Source: Rhynchopus euleeides (taxonomy: Eukaryota > Euglenozoa > Diplonemea > Diplonemida > Diplonemidae). From it: a stretch of DNA of 64,000 nucleotides. Shown here in pieces: positions 1-10,000 of the stretch. The notes under the pieces are model-generated. The model was not told the DNA's origin, ran no database searches, and worked only from the letters and a program-made list of their open reading frames with translations. The DNA lies in assembly GCA_963210315.1 (NCBI GenBank), contig OY723246.1, positions 744,001-808,000 on the forward strand, read 5' to 3'. Position 1 is the stretch's first letter, and the number at the start of each line of letters is the position of its first letter. A program made the position numbers and the translations under genes.

Positions 1-10
1 AGACAAATAA

Positions 11-359
11 TGGTCATCGGCCACGGCCGGCTGGTTTGGCTTGTTTGTCATAACAGTCAATTGCAGTATGCACACCTGGACTGTGTACCGTTCATCAACA
101 ATAGCAACGCAATCAAAAATAACCCAAAATAGAAACAACAGCAACAACAGCAACAACAACAACAACAACAGCAAAACAAAAACAACATCAATAACAACAA
201 TGTTAAAGCAAGACACATGCGATGCATCATGTCTGTGCAGGAACTCCCTTCCCTGATCTGAATTCTGTGAACATCAAGAAACACACATTTAAGTGGGCTA
301 TACTCCGCAGAAGAATGTAACCAACATATTGTGAACAGCACGCAGAAATTCCGTCTTCC
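11..359. repeat. Duplicated flank block A (with CAA-type trinucleotide repeat)
   Basis: This stretch is repeated with small changes at 3766-4121. Both copies begin TGGTCATCGGCCACGGCCGG, run through a CAA/CAG-rich trinucleotide tract (here about 133-175) and end near CAGCACGCAGAAATTCCG. It lies downstream of the first surface-protein gene, which is on the minus strand, and belongs to the tandem segmental duplication that made copies 1 and 2. I see no gene in it. The apparent poly-Cys reading frame on the minus strand is only the translation of the CAA tract. Confidence 0.8.
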
Positions 360-606
360 GGGACGAAAAAATGAACGTGACAGTCCAGGAATACACGAGA
401 TGATTCGCATTAAGATTGGGCATATAAAGTCCTGGTCGCAACAGGCAGGCTGCATTGCCTGAGCGAACACAGTTAACTGCTGTCATGGCGATAACAACCA
501 GACGACGATTTTTTGAAGCGGCAAATCATAGTGAGATCGAGGATGATCCGCTTGCTTGAGACAACGCTGGCTCAACCAGCCAGTGTCCACGACACCACGA
601 AAAAAA

Positions 607-819
607 CCCAGCAACGGGCAACAGCAAGGACAAATGCGAGGGTAGTTGCGAGACCAAACTGAAAACAGACATCCGACTGACAATACTGCTCCACGCCAGC
701 GCTGGAGGCACTGCTGCGAGGCTAGAATCGGAGGCAGCAGTGCACAGCGTCGCCGTGCCATGGAGCGTCGGAGGAGCAGACCACACGGGCAGGCACACCG
801 AGGAATCAGACAGCTGTCA
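607..819 (-). other. Conserved 3' flank of surface-protein copy 1
   Basis: The sequence just after the stop codon of copy 1, including TGCTCCACGCCAGCGCTGG and the GAGCGTCGGAGGAGCAGACC segment, recurs after copy 2 (about 4191-4377), copy 3 (24409-24623), copy 4 (27640-27794) and copy 5 (57418-57602). Conservation outside the coding region shows that the duplicated unit includes a 3' UTR or downstream region. No terminator or polyadenylation signal could be identified with confidence. Confidence 0.6.
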
Positions 820-2970
820 CTACTGCACAACCATGAGCTCTGTGGTGTCATCTGCAGGGCGCTGAGAGCGGCGCACAGAGATCACCAGGCCCACAGCGGC
901 CACCAGTGCCGCAATGCCGACCCCGAACACCACAACAGCACCGACAGGCCAACCAGTAGACACCGGCGCCTGCACCCAGGTCTGGCCGAATATGGGCGTG
1001 AGCGCCGTTGCAATTGGAGGCTGTGTCACGAGAGCTGTGGGCTCCGATGTTGGAGGTGACCTGGTCACCGGCATCGCAGACATGGGTGTGTGGGTCACAC
1101 GTGTATCAGGTACACTCGTCGTTGGCAGGGCAGTTGTCGAGGGAGTTGGTGGGGCAGTTGTCGGCCGCTGGGGCAAAGCTGTATCCGGTACACTCGTCGT
1201 CGGCGGGTCAGTCGGCGGGGCAGGTGTCTCAGGAACACCGGTTGCAGGCAGGGCGGTTGGCGGGGCAGGCGTCTCAGGAGCGCCTGTCATCGGGACTGCT
1301 GTCTTCGCCACAGGTTCTGCTGTAATCTTTGGAATCAGCGTCATGCGGATGTTATCCACCCTCAGCTCTGCCTGCCCACTAGGAGAGTCCACCTTCACAG
1401 ACAGCCACGGGTAGATCCACAGTTGTGAAAAGCTGTCGCGGGCAACAAAGTCAAAGCTGATCTCCTGCCACTCTGGGAAGACCAACCCGCTTTCGTACAC
1501 CGTCTGCTGGCTCCCCGTCACTAGCGGCTGGGCTGTGTTCCCGACTGCAGGCACAAGCCCATTTACCACCTGCACGTAGAAAGTACCACTGTGATTTGTC
1601 ACCACCCACATCGTCACACGGTATGTCTCGTCCTTACTGAGGTGGACCTTTGTCACGATGCCCTCACCCACTCCTGAGTGTGACCACATCCACGCAGAAC
1701 GGAGTCCCTGCCCGGGGGCACCACCGAATATCGAAGGCGTGCCGTGCGAGGCAGACCAGCCCAGCACATTCCCCATGTACAGCCAGTTCGGGCCGGTGGC
1801 CGTTGTTGGCCAAGGCTGGGTAGCCACCTCGAAGCTCGGGTTGCATATAAGCGAGTCTGTGCTGCAGGTCGGCGGCGGATCTGTCGGGGGAGGGGTCGGC
1901 ACCAGCGTTGGGGGCGCAGACGTCGGGGGCGCAGCCGTCGGAGATGCAAGAGGGACACTGCACAGAAGCAGCTTATCCACAGTCGCGACGAAGGCGCTGT
2001 CCCCCTGCACCGACAGCGCCCTCACATCCCCCAGGGAGAATTCGGTAGACTGCGTCCAGGACCCCCCCGCCCCCAGTGGCAGCACGGACAACCCCTTTGC
2101 ACCGCGGGCGACATAAAGGTAGTCGCCACTCAGGCCAATGTGGTACACCTTCTCGTTTCCCCCGTTGAACAGATAGGGCGCGCCCGCCTCGAACACGTTC
2201 CCCTTCAGGTGGAGGATATCGACGTACCCCGCAAACCTGTGGTAGGAAGCTGGGTAAACAGGGCTGCCCCCTGGATACACCACAACCGGAGGGCAGGAAT
2301 ACCGGCCCCCCGCTCGGTCGGTGCTCGCCGACACCACTGGCGACAAAGGGTCTGTGACGCTCAGAACACGCAGTGCAGCATATTCATCGGGTGCATTGCC
2401 AACCACATAGACGAGGCCACCTGCGGAATGGACCCGGCTGCACGGTGTGAAGCCCGGAAAGCTCATGACTTTGGAGGGGGTGCCTGAAGGGATGCTGACG
2501 GCATAGATCTTCGCCGCAGACTTGTCTGTGGTGTACGCGTATCCCCCGGCAATGGCGACGCCCGACAGCGAGGCGGTGGAGGGGGAGAATGTGCCGATGA
2601 CGGTTGCACCACCGGAGGTGACGTCGATGAACTGCAGCCCGGTGGTGTATGTTGCGACAGCCACGATTTCTGTCCCGTTCGGGAGTCGTGTGTAGGCCAG
2701 CTCGCACGTGCCGTCGGGGAAGTCGAGCCTGGCTGTCACAACCGGCTCGCTGCCCGAATAGTCCACCACGATGAAGTTGGACTCGTTGCCCCACCGCGTG
2801 GCGTAGGCCATCAACCCGTTGCTCACAACATGCGAGATGTCAGTCATGTCCAGGGATGCACGCACCGACACGAGGGGTGTGCCCTCCGCACCGCACACCA
2901 GCAGCAAGGCGAAGCCTACCCATGCTGCCCATGCAGGGCGCAGTGCCCCCGTTGCGCCAGGGGGGCACAT
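820..2970 (-). CDS. Surface membrane protein, LVIVD-like propeller plus mucin-like stalk (family copy 1)
   Basis: A 716-residue predicted type I membrane protein. Residues 1-30 are a signal peptide (MCPPGATG, then the hydrophobic core FALLLVCG). Residues 31-338 contain repeated strands such as GLQFIDVTSG, LRVLSVTDPLSPVV and GLSVLPLGAGG, resembling LVIVD-type beta-propeller repeats. After a Pro/Thr linker, residues 369-547 start with CNPSFE and end with LRVDNIRMTLI, like a jelly-roll carbohydrate-binding or DUF642-type module. Residues 548-665 are a Pro/Thr-rich stalk likely to be O-glycosylated. Residues 676-699 form the membrane helix, followed by a short basic tail. N-glycosylation sequons are present (NES, NGT, NHS). 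The first ATG is the conserved MCPPG start; the frame stays open upstream only from TTG. It is a tandem partner of copy 2. The ligand is unknown, and the domain calls rest on sequence appearance only. Confidence 0.85.
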   Translation of the reverse strand: MCPPGATGALRPAWAAWVGFALLLVCGAEGTPLVSVRASLDMTDISHVVSNGLMAYATRWGNESNFIVVDYSGSEPVVTARLDFPDGTCELAYTRLPNGTEIVAVATYTTGLQFIDVTSGGATVIGTFSPSTASLSGVAIAGGYAYTTDKSAAKIYAVSIPSGTPSKVMSFPGFTPCSRVHSAGGLVYVVGNAPDEYAALRVLSVTDPLSPVVSASTDRAGGRYSCPPVVVYPGGSPVYPASYHRFAGYVDILHLKGNVFEAGAPYLFNGGNEKVYHIGLSGDYLYVARGAKGLSVLPLGAGGSWTQSTEFSLGDVRALSVQGDSAFVATVDKLLLCSVPLASPTAAPPTSAPPTLVPTPPPTDPPPTCSTDSLICNPSFEVATQPWPTTATGPNWLYMGNVLGWSASHGTPSIFGGAPGQGLRSAWMWSHSGVGEGIVTKVHLSKDETYRVTMWVVTNHSGTFYVQVVNGLVPAVGNTAQPLVTGSQQTVYESGLVFPEWQEISFDFVARDSFSQLWIYPWLSVKVDSPSGQAELRVDNIRMTLIPKITAEPVAKTAVPMTGAPETPAPPTALPATGVPETPAPPTDPPTTSVPDTALPQRPTTAPPTPSTTALPTTSVPDTRVTHTPMSAMPVTRSPPTSEPTALVTQPPIATALTPIFGQTWVQAPVSTGWPVGAVVVFGVGIAALVAAVGLVISVRRSQRPADDTTELMVVQ

Positions 2971-3087
2971 GCCGCCAGTATTGTTCGCCGATTTCTCCAC
3001 CCTTCCCGGACTTGACTGCAGCGGGTGTGGGTGTGGTGGGACAGAGGGTGGGGCGGAGGGATGGGGCCAACACGGCGTCGTCAGCAA

Positions 3088-3765
3088 AGTGGGATCAAAT
3101 AGTCAGACGGGTCGTGGGTGTGGGTGTTGGGGGGTTTGATCGTCGAGAGTGAACGGAAAGGGTGTTGGGGGGTGGGGCGCACGGGCTGAGACCGCCAACC
3201 GCCGACTCCCCTTCTAGTCATCCGCAGCACCGCTCCCCCGACCCTGTGACCCCGAGGGCTGTCCTGTGTCGACATCCCACCGCCGGTGCCTGCTCTCACG
3301 ACACTCGTTCGCTCGACGCAGAAGAAAGTGAAGGCCGCAAGCAGCACCCCAACGAGCTTGCACTGTTGGACGAGAACAGCGGTCGCGCAGAGCTGACCAC
3401 AACTGACAGCCTCATCCAGTGCTGTGTCGGGCTGGCAAGTACCACAAGTTCCGAGCCTCAGGTCGTGAGCTTCCACCGGGTCTCATATGCTGAAGTGGGT
3501 CGCAAGATGATCCGAGAATGCGCCAACCAGCAACCTGTCTCCTGACGCATGTGCACTCGGGAACCAGTTGGGGATTGAGCACCGCCACCGACTGCGACCA
3601 AAAGCGGTTTGGGGGGGACGGGGAGCGAAATCTGGGGGTAGGAACGATACGGGAAATAACAGTGAGAGCCAGGAAAACCTGGGTGAAAAAGGTGTATAAT
3701 TTTGTACGATTGATAATTGACTGGAACCCGAAAAAGAGCACTGGTTGGTCGGCAAAGATAAGTCA
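3088..3765. other. Intergenic spacer between surface copies 1 and 2
   Basis: No gene is supported here. Positions about 3135-3156 carry the dispersed motif TTTGATCGTCGAGAGTGAA, which also occurs near 36175, 46820 and 53605. The first bases, up to AGTGGGATCAAATAGTCAGAC, match the flank of copy 2 and so are part of the duplicated 5' region; homology stops there. The rest is unique sequence with short G runs. Confidence 0.55.
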
Positions 3766-4121
3766 TGGTCATCGGCCACGGCCGGCTGGTTTGGCTTGGT
3801 TGTCATAACAGTCAACTGCAGTATGCACACCTGGACTGTGTACCGTTCATCAACAATCGCAATGCAATCAAAAACAACCCAAAATGATAACAACGGCAAC
3901 ACCAGCAACAGCAACAACAACAAAAACAGCAGCAAAACAAAAACAACGCCAATAACAACAATGTTAAAGCAAGACACATGTGACGTATCTTGTCTGTGCA
4001 GGAACTCCCTTCCCTGATCTGAATTCTGTGAACATCAAGAAACACACAGTTAAGTGGGCCATACACCGCAGAAGAATGTAACCAACATATTGTGAACAGC
4101 ACGCAGAAATTCCGTTCTTCC
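3766..4121. repeat. Duplicated flank block A, second copy
   Basis: Near-copy of 11-359, including the CAA-rich tract (about 3889-3947) and the ATCAAGAAACACACA segment. It marks the downstream edge of the second tandem unit. Its offset from the first block (3755 bp) is larger than that of the gene starts (3528 bp), so the intergenic sequence has gained or lost material since duplication. Confidence 0.8.
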
Positions 4122-4377
4122 AGATGGTCTGGCTGACCCTAAAATAATGCTGGAACGGTACATCAGGAAGAAATAATCAGACTGAATCACAAATACGAGG
4201 GTGGCTGAGAGATCAATCTGAAACGTACATCGGACTGAAGAGATTGCTCCACGCCAGCGCTGGAAGAACTGCTGCGAGGCTAGAATCGGAGGCAGCAGTG
4301 CACAGCGTCGCCGTGCCATGGAGCGTCGGAGGAGCAGACCACACGAGCAGGCACACCGAGGGAACAGACAGCTGTCA

Positions 4378-6498
4378 CTACTGCACAAGCATGTGCTCTG
4401 TGGTCGCGTCTGCAGGGCGCTGAGAGCGGCGCACAGCTATCACTGCACCCACAGCGGCCACCAGTGCCGCAATGCCGACCCCGAACACCACAATAGCACC
4501 CTCAGTCCAGCCACTGGGCACCGGCGTCTGCACCCAGGCCTGGCCGAACATGGGCGTGAGCGTCGTTGCGATTGGAGACTCTGTCACGAGAATTGTGGGC
4601 TCCGATGTTGGAGGTGACATGGTCACCGGCATCGCAGACATGTGTGTGGGCATGGGTGTGTGGGGCACACGTGTATCAGATACACTCGTCGTCGGCAGGG
4701 CAGTTGTCGAGGGAGTTGGTGGGGCAGGTGTCGGCGTCTGGGGCACAGCTGTATCCGGTGCACTCGTCGTAGGCGGGTCAGTCGGCGGGGCAGGTGTCTC
4801 AGGAACACCTGTTGCAGGCAGGGCGGTTGGCGGGGCAGGCGTTTCAGGCACGCCCGTCATCGGCGCTGGTGTCTTCGCGATAAGTGTCAGGCGGATGTTA
4901 TCCACCCTCATCTCTGCCTGCCCAGCAGGGTCCGCCGACCCGAGCAGCCACGGGTAGATCCACAGTAGTGAAAAGCTGTCGCGAGCAACAAAGTCAAAGC
5001 TGATCTCCCGCCACTCTGGGAAGATCGCCTCACTTTCGTACACCGTCTGCTGGCTCCCCGTCACTAGCGGCTGGGCTGGCCCTCCGCCAGGCACAAGCCC
5101 GTTAACCGCCTTCACGTAGAAAGTGCCAGTATGATTTGTCAGCAACCACATCGTCACACGATATCTCTCGTCCTTATTGAGGTGGACCTTTGTCACGATG
5201 CCCTCACCCCCACCACTGTACGACCACATCCACACAGAACGGAGTCCCTGCCCGGGGGCACCACCGAATATCGAAGGCGTGCCGTGCGAGGCAGACCAGC
5301 CCAGCACATTCCCGTAGAGCAGGCATTGCTCGGTTGCGTGAAATGTGTTGGGCCAAGGCTGGGTCGCCACCTCGAAGCTCGGGTTGCATATAAGCGAGTC
5401 TGTGCTGCAGGTCAGCGGCGGGTCTGTCGGGGGAGGGGTCGGCACCAGCGTTGGGGGCGCAGACGTCGGAGGTGCAAGAGGGACACTGCACAGAAGCAGC
5501 TTATCCACAGTCGCGACGAAGGCGCTGTCCCCCTGCACCGACAGCGCCATCACATCCCCCAGGGAGAATTCGGTAGACTGCGTCCAGGACCCCCCCGCCC
5601 CCAGTGGCAGCACGGACAACCCCTTTGCACCGCGGGCGACATAAAGGTAGTCGCCACTCAGGTTGATGTCGTACACCCTCTCGTTTCCCCCGTTGAACAG
5701 ATAGGGCGCGCCCATCCCCAGCACGTCCCCGTTCAGCTGGAGCGAGTTGACGTACCCCGCAAAGCTGTGGTAGGCTGCTGCGTAAACAGGGCTGCCCCCT
5801 GGATACACCGCAACTGGAGGGCAGGAATACACGCCCGCCACACTGTCGCTGTTCGCCGACACCACTGGCGACAAAGGGTCCGCGACGTTCAGAACACGCA
5901 GTGCGGCGGATGCGTTGGGTGCATTGCCAACCACATAGACGAGGCCACCTGCGGAATGGACCCGGCTGCACGGTGTGAAGCCCGGAAAGCTCATGACTTT
6001 GGAGGGGGTGCCTGAAGGGATGCTGACGGCATAGATCTTCGCCGCAAACTTGTCTGTGGTGTATGCGTATCCCCCGGCAATGGCGACGCCCGACAGCGAG
6101 GCGGTGGAGGGGGAGAATGTGCCGATGACGGTTGCACCACCGGAGGTGACGTCGATGAACTGCAGCCCGGTGGTGTATGTTGCGACAGCCACGATTTCTG
6201 TCCCGTTCGGGAGTCGTGTGTAGGCCAGCTCGCACGTGCCGTCGGGGAAGTCGAGCCTGGCTGTCACAACCGGCTCGCTGCCCGAATAGTCCACCACGAT
6301 GAAGTTGGACTCGTTGTCCCACCGCGTGGCGTAGGCCATCAACCCGTTGCTCACAACATGCGAGATGTCAGTCATGTCCAGGGATGCACGCACCGACACG
6401 AGGGGTGTGCCCTCCGCACCGCACACCAGCAGCAAGGCGAAGCCTACCCATGCTGCCCATGCAGGGCGCAGTGCCCCCGTTGCGCCAGGGGGGCACAT
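4378..6498 (-). CDS. Surface membrane protein, LVIVD-like propeller plus mucin-like stalk (family copy 2)
   Basis: A 706-residue paralogue of copy 1 with the same order of parts: signal peptide, beta-propeller-like ectodomain, Pro/Thr linker, NPSFE-type module, Pro/Thr stalk, C-terminal membrane helix (IVVFGVGIAALVAAVG) and basic tail ending HMLVQ. The first 190 or so residues are almost identical to copy 1. Differences then cluster in the second half of the propeller (NASAALRVLNVADPLSP; NSLQLNGDVLGMGAPY) and in the NPSFE module, a patchwork that suggests gene conversion or diversifying selection. Start chosen at the family-conserved MCPPG ATG. Its 5' flank up to GTCAGAC matches copy 1. The frame is intact. 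Confidence 0.85.
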   Translation of the reverse strand: MCPPGATGALRPAWAAWVGFALLLVCGAEGTPLVSVRASLDMTDISHVVSNGLMAYATRWDNESNFIVVDYSGSEPVVTARLDFPDGTCELAYTRLPNGTEIVAVATYTTGLQFIDVTSGGATVIGTFSPSTASLSGVAIAGGYAYTTDKFAAKIYAVSIPSGTPSKVMSFPGFTPCSRVHSAGGLVYVVGNAPNASAALRVLNVADPLSPVVSANSDSVAGVYSCPPVAVYPGGSPVYAAAYHSFAGYVNSLQLNGDVLGMGAPYLFNGGNERVYDINLSGDYLYVARGAKGLSVLPLGAGGSWTQSTEFSLGDVMALSVQGDSAFVATVDKLLLCSVPLAPPTSAPPTLVPTPPPTDPPLTCSTDSLICNPSFEVATQPWPNTFHATEQCLLYGNVLGWSASHGTPSIFGGAPGQGLRSVWMWSYSGGGEGIVTKVHLNKDERYRVTMWLLTNHTGTFYVKAVNGLVPGGGPAQPLVTGSQQTVYESEAIFPEWREISFDFVARDSFSLLWIYPWLLGSADPAGQAEMRVDNIRLTLIAKTPAPMTGVPETPAPPTALPATGVPETPAPPTDPPTTSAPDTAVPQTPTPAPPTPSTTALPTTSVSDTRVPHTPMPTHMSAMPVTMSPPTSEPTILVTESPIATTLTPMFGQAWVQTPVPSGWTEGAIVVFGVGIAALVAAVGAVIAVRRSQRPADATTEHMLVQ

Positions 6499-6615
6499 GC
6501 CGCCAGTATTGTTCACCGATTTCTCCGCCCTTCCCGGACTTGACTGCAGCGGGTGTGGGTGTGGTGGGACAGAGGGTGGGGCGGAGGGATGGGGCCAACA
6601 CGGCGTCGTCAGCAA

Positions 6616-7081
6616 AGTGGGATCAAATAGTCAGACCCAAGGCAAGGCCGGTCACGGTGTGGGGGCGCTCAGAGTGGGTCTGGCGCAGTCACAGGTGAGC
6701 ACTATTCGACCGTAGCTTGCAGCCGTCCATGTCCACCCTGCCCAGGGCAACTCATCCTGCTTCCCCAGGCCAGCGTGTCAGCGCGCCGCCTGTTCAGGGT
6801 GGGTCACTTGAGCACCATCAATTTTTGGGGCAGGTTCATTCCGAAGGTGGGTTGTTACACTCACACACACCACTGCCTAACACCGCCAGCCTCGATCATT
6901 GTCAGCTCCAAATTAATGGCGATACCTTTGCGCATGCAGACGACCGGGGGAAAGGTAGTGACAATAATTGTACTTGGGGTGGGGTGGGTGGGAGGGGGGG
7001 GTTTTTTTGTTCGGTCAGAAAATGCTGAACAGTGAGCCGACTCACACACTAGGGGACCCCCCTCTTCCCCACCTCTTCCCG
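6616..7081. other. Spacer between surface copy 2 and the satellite
   Basis: Apart from the first few bases shared with the copy 1 flank, this is unique sequence. It includes a G run followed by a T run near 6990-7010 and ends in a C-rich stretch (CCCCCCTCTTCCCCACC) directly against the first satellite unit. I see no gene, no target-site duplication and no recognisable element boundary. Confidence 0.5.
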
Positions 7082-10000
7082 CCATCTGGTCAATGTTTCG
7101 GTCGGTCCCAAATTTGGGACCACCATCTGGTCAATTTTTCGGTCGGTCCCAAATTTGGGACCGCCATCTGGTCAATTATTCGGTCGGTCCCAAATTTGGG
7201 ACCACCATCTGGTCAATTTTTCGGTCGGTCCCAAATTTGGGACCACCATCTGGTCAATTTTTCGGTCGGTCCCAAATTTGGGACCGACATCTGGTCAAAT
7301 TTTCGGTCGGTCCCAAATTTGGGACCGCCATCTGGTCAGTTTTTCGGTCGGTCCCAAATTTGGGACCGCCATCTGGTCAAATTTTCGGTCGGTCCCAAAT
7401 TTGGGACCGCCATCTGGTCAATTATTCGGTCGGTCCCAAATTTGGGACCGCCATCTGGTCAGTTTTTCGGTCGGTCCCAAATTTGGGACCGCCATCTGGT
7501 CAATTTTTCGGTCGGTCCCAAATTTGGGACCGCCATCTGGTCAGTTTTTCGGTCGGTCCCAAATTTGGGACCGCCATCTGGTCAAATTTTCGGTCGGTCC
7601 CAAATTTGGGACCGCCATCTGGTCAATGTTTCGGTCGGTCCCAAATTTGGGACCACCATCTGGTCAATTTTTCGGTCGGTCCCAAATTTGGGACCGCCAT
7701 CTGGTCAATTTTTCGGTCGGTCCCAAATTTGGGACCGCCATCTGGTCAGTTTTTCGGTCGGTCCCAAATTTGGGACCGCCATCTGGTCAAATTTTCGGTC
7801 GGTCCCAAATTTGGGACCGCCATCTGGTCAATTATTCGGTCGGTCCCAAATTTGGGACCACCATCTGGTCAATTTTTCGGTCGGTCCCAAATTTGGGACC
7901 GCCATCTGGTCAATTATTCGGTCGGTCCCAAATTTGGGACCACCATCTAGTCAATTTTTCGGTCGGTCCCAAATTTGGGACCGCCATCTGGTCAATTTTT
8001 CGGTCGGTCCCAAATTTGGGACCGCCATCTGGTCAAATTTTCGGTCGGTCCCAAATTTGGGACCGCCATCTGGTCAATTTTTCGGTCGGTCCCAAATTTG
8101 GGACCGCCATCTGGTCAAATTTTCGGTCGGTCCCAAATTTGGGACCACCATCTGGTCAATTTTCCGGTCGGTCCCAAATTTGGGACCGCCATCTGGTCAG
8201 TTTTTCGGTCGGTCCCAAATTTGGGACCACCATCTGGTCAATTATTCGGTCGGTCCCAAATTTGGGACCACCATCTGGTCAATTTTTCGGTCGGTCCAAA
8301 ATTTGGGACCGCCATCTGGTCAAATTGTCGGTCGGTCCCAAATTTGGGACCGCCATCTGGTCAGTTTTTCGGTCGGTCCCAAATTTGGGACCACCATCTG
8401 GTCAATTATTCGGTCGGTCCCAAATTTGGGACCACCATCTGGTCAATTTTTCGGTCGGTCCCAAATTTGGGACCGCCATCTGGTCAAATTTTCGGTCGGT
8501 CCCAAATTTGGGACCGCCATCTGGTCAATTATTCGGTCGGTCCCAAATTTGGGACCACCATCTGGTCAATTTTTCGGTCGGTCCCAAATTTGGGACCGCC
8601 ATCTGGTCAAATTTTCGGTCGGTCCCAAATTTGGGACCGCCATCTGGTCAATTATTCGGTCGGTCCCAAATTTGGGACCACCATCTAGTCAATTTTTCGG
8701 TCGGTCCCAAATTTGGGACCGCCATCTGGTCAATTTTTCGGTCGGTCCCAAATTTGGGACCGCCATCTGGTCAAATTTTCGGTCGGTCCCAAATTTGGGA
8801 CCGCCATCTGGTCAATTTTTCGGTCGGTCCCAAATTTGGGACCACCATCTGGTCAATTTTCCGGTCGGTCCCAAATTTGGGACCGCCATCTGGTCAGTTT
8901 TTCGGTCGGTCCCAAATTTGGGACCACCATCTGGTCAATTATTCGGTCGGTCCCAAATTTGGGACCACCATCTGGTCAATTTTTCGGTCGGTCCAAAATT
9001 TGGGACCGCCATCTGGTCAAATTGTCGGTCGGTCCCAAATTTGGGACCGCCATCTGGTCAATTTTTCGGTCGGTCCCAAATTTGGGACCGCCATCTGGTC
9101 AGTTTTTCGGTCGGTCCCAAATTTGGGACCGCCATCTGGTCAAATTTTCGGTCGGTCCCAAATTTGGGACCGCCATCTGGTCAATTATTCGGTCGGTCCC
9201 AAATTTGGGACCACCATCTGGTCAATTTTTCGGTCGGTCCCAAATTTGGGACCGCCATCTGGTCAAATTTTCGGTCGGTCCCAAATTTGGGACCGCCATC
9301 TGGTCAATTATTCGGTCGGTCCCAAATTTGGGACCACCATCTGGTCAATTTTTCGGTCGGTCCCAAATTTGGGACCGCCATCTGGTCAGTTTTTCGGTCG
9401 GTCCCAAATTTGGGACCACCATCTGGTCAATTTTTCGGTCGGTCCCAAATTTGGGACCGCCATCTGGTCAGTTTTTCGGTCGGTCCCAAATTTGGGACCG
9501 CCATCTGGTCAATGTTTCGGTCGGTCCCAAATTTGGGACCGCCATCTGGTCAATTTTTCGGTCGGTCCCAAATTTGGGACCGCGATCTGGTCAAATTTTC
9601 GGTCGGTCCCAAATTTGGGACCGCCATCTGGTCAATTATTCGGTCGGTCCCAAATTTGGGACCACCATCTAGTCAATTTTTCGGTCGGTCCCAAATTTGG
9701 GACCGCCATCTGGTCAATTTTTCGGTCGGTCCCAAATTTGGGACCGCCATCTGGTCAGTTTTTCGGTCGGTCCCAAATTTGGGACCACCATCTGGTCAAT
9801 TTTTCGGTCGGTCCCAAATTTGGGACCGCCATCTGGTCAAATTTTCGGTCGGTCCCAAATTTGGGACCGCCATCTGGTCAGTTTTTCGGTCGGTCCCAAA
9901 TTTGGGACCACCATCTGGTCAATTATTCGGTCAGTCCCAAATTTGGGACCACCATCTGGTCAATTTTTCGGTCGGTCCCAAATTTGGGACCGCCATCTGG

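Noticed and set aside
57-470. Poly-Cys minus-strand frame
   Set aside because: It is the complement of the CAA trinucleotide tract in the duplicated flank.
5501-6322. Long Arg/His-rich frames overlapping the surface genes on other frames (also 25912-26739, 29143-29964, 1744-2487)
   Set aside because: These are shadows of GC-rich coding sequence; they recur in every copy because the real gene is conserved.
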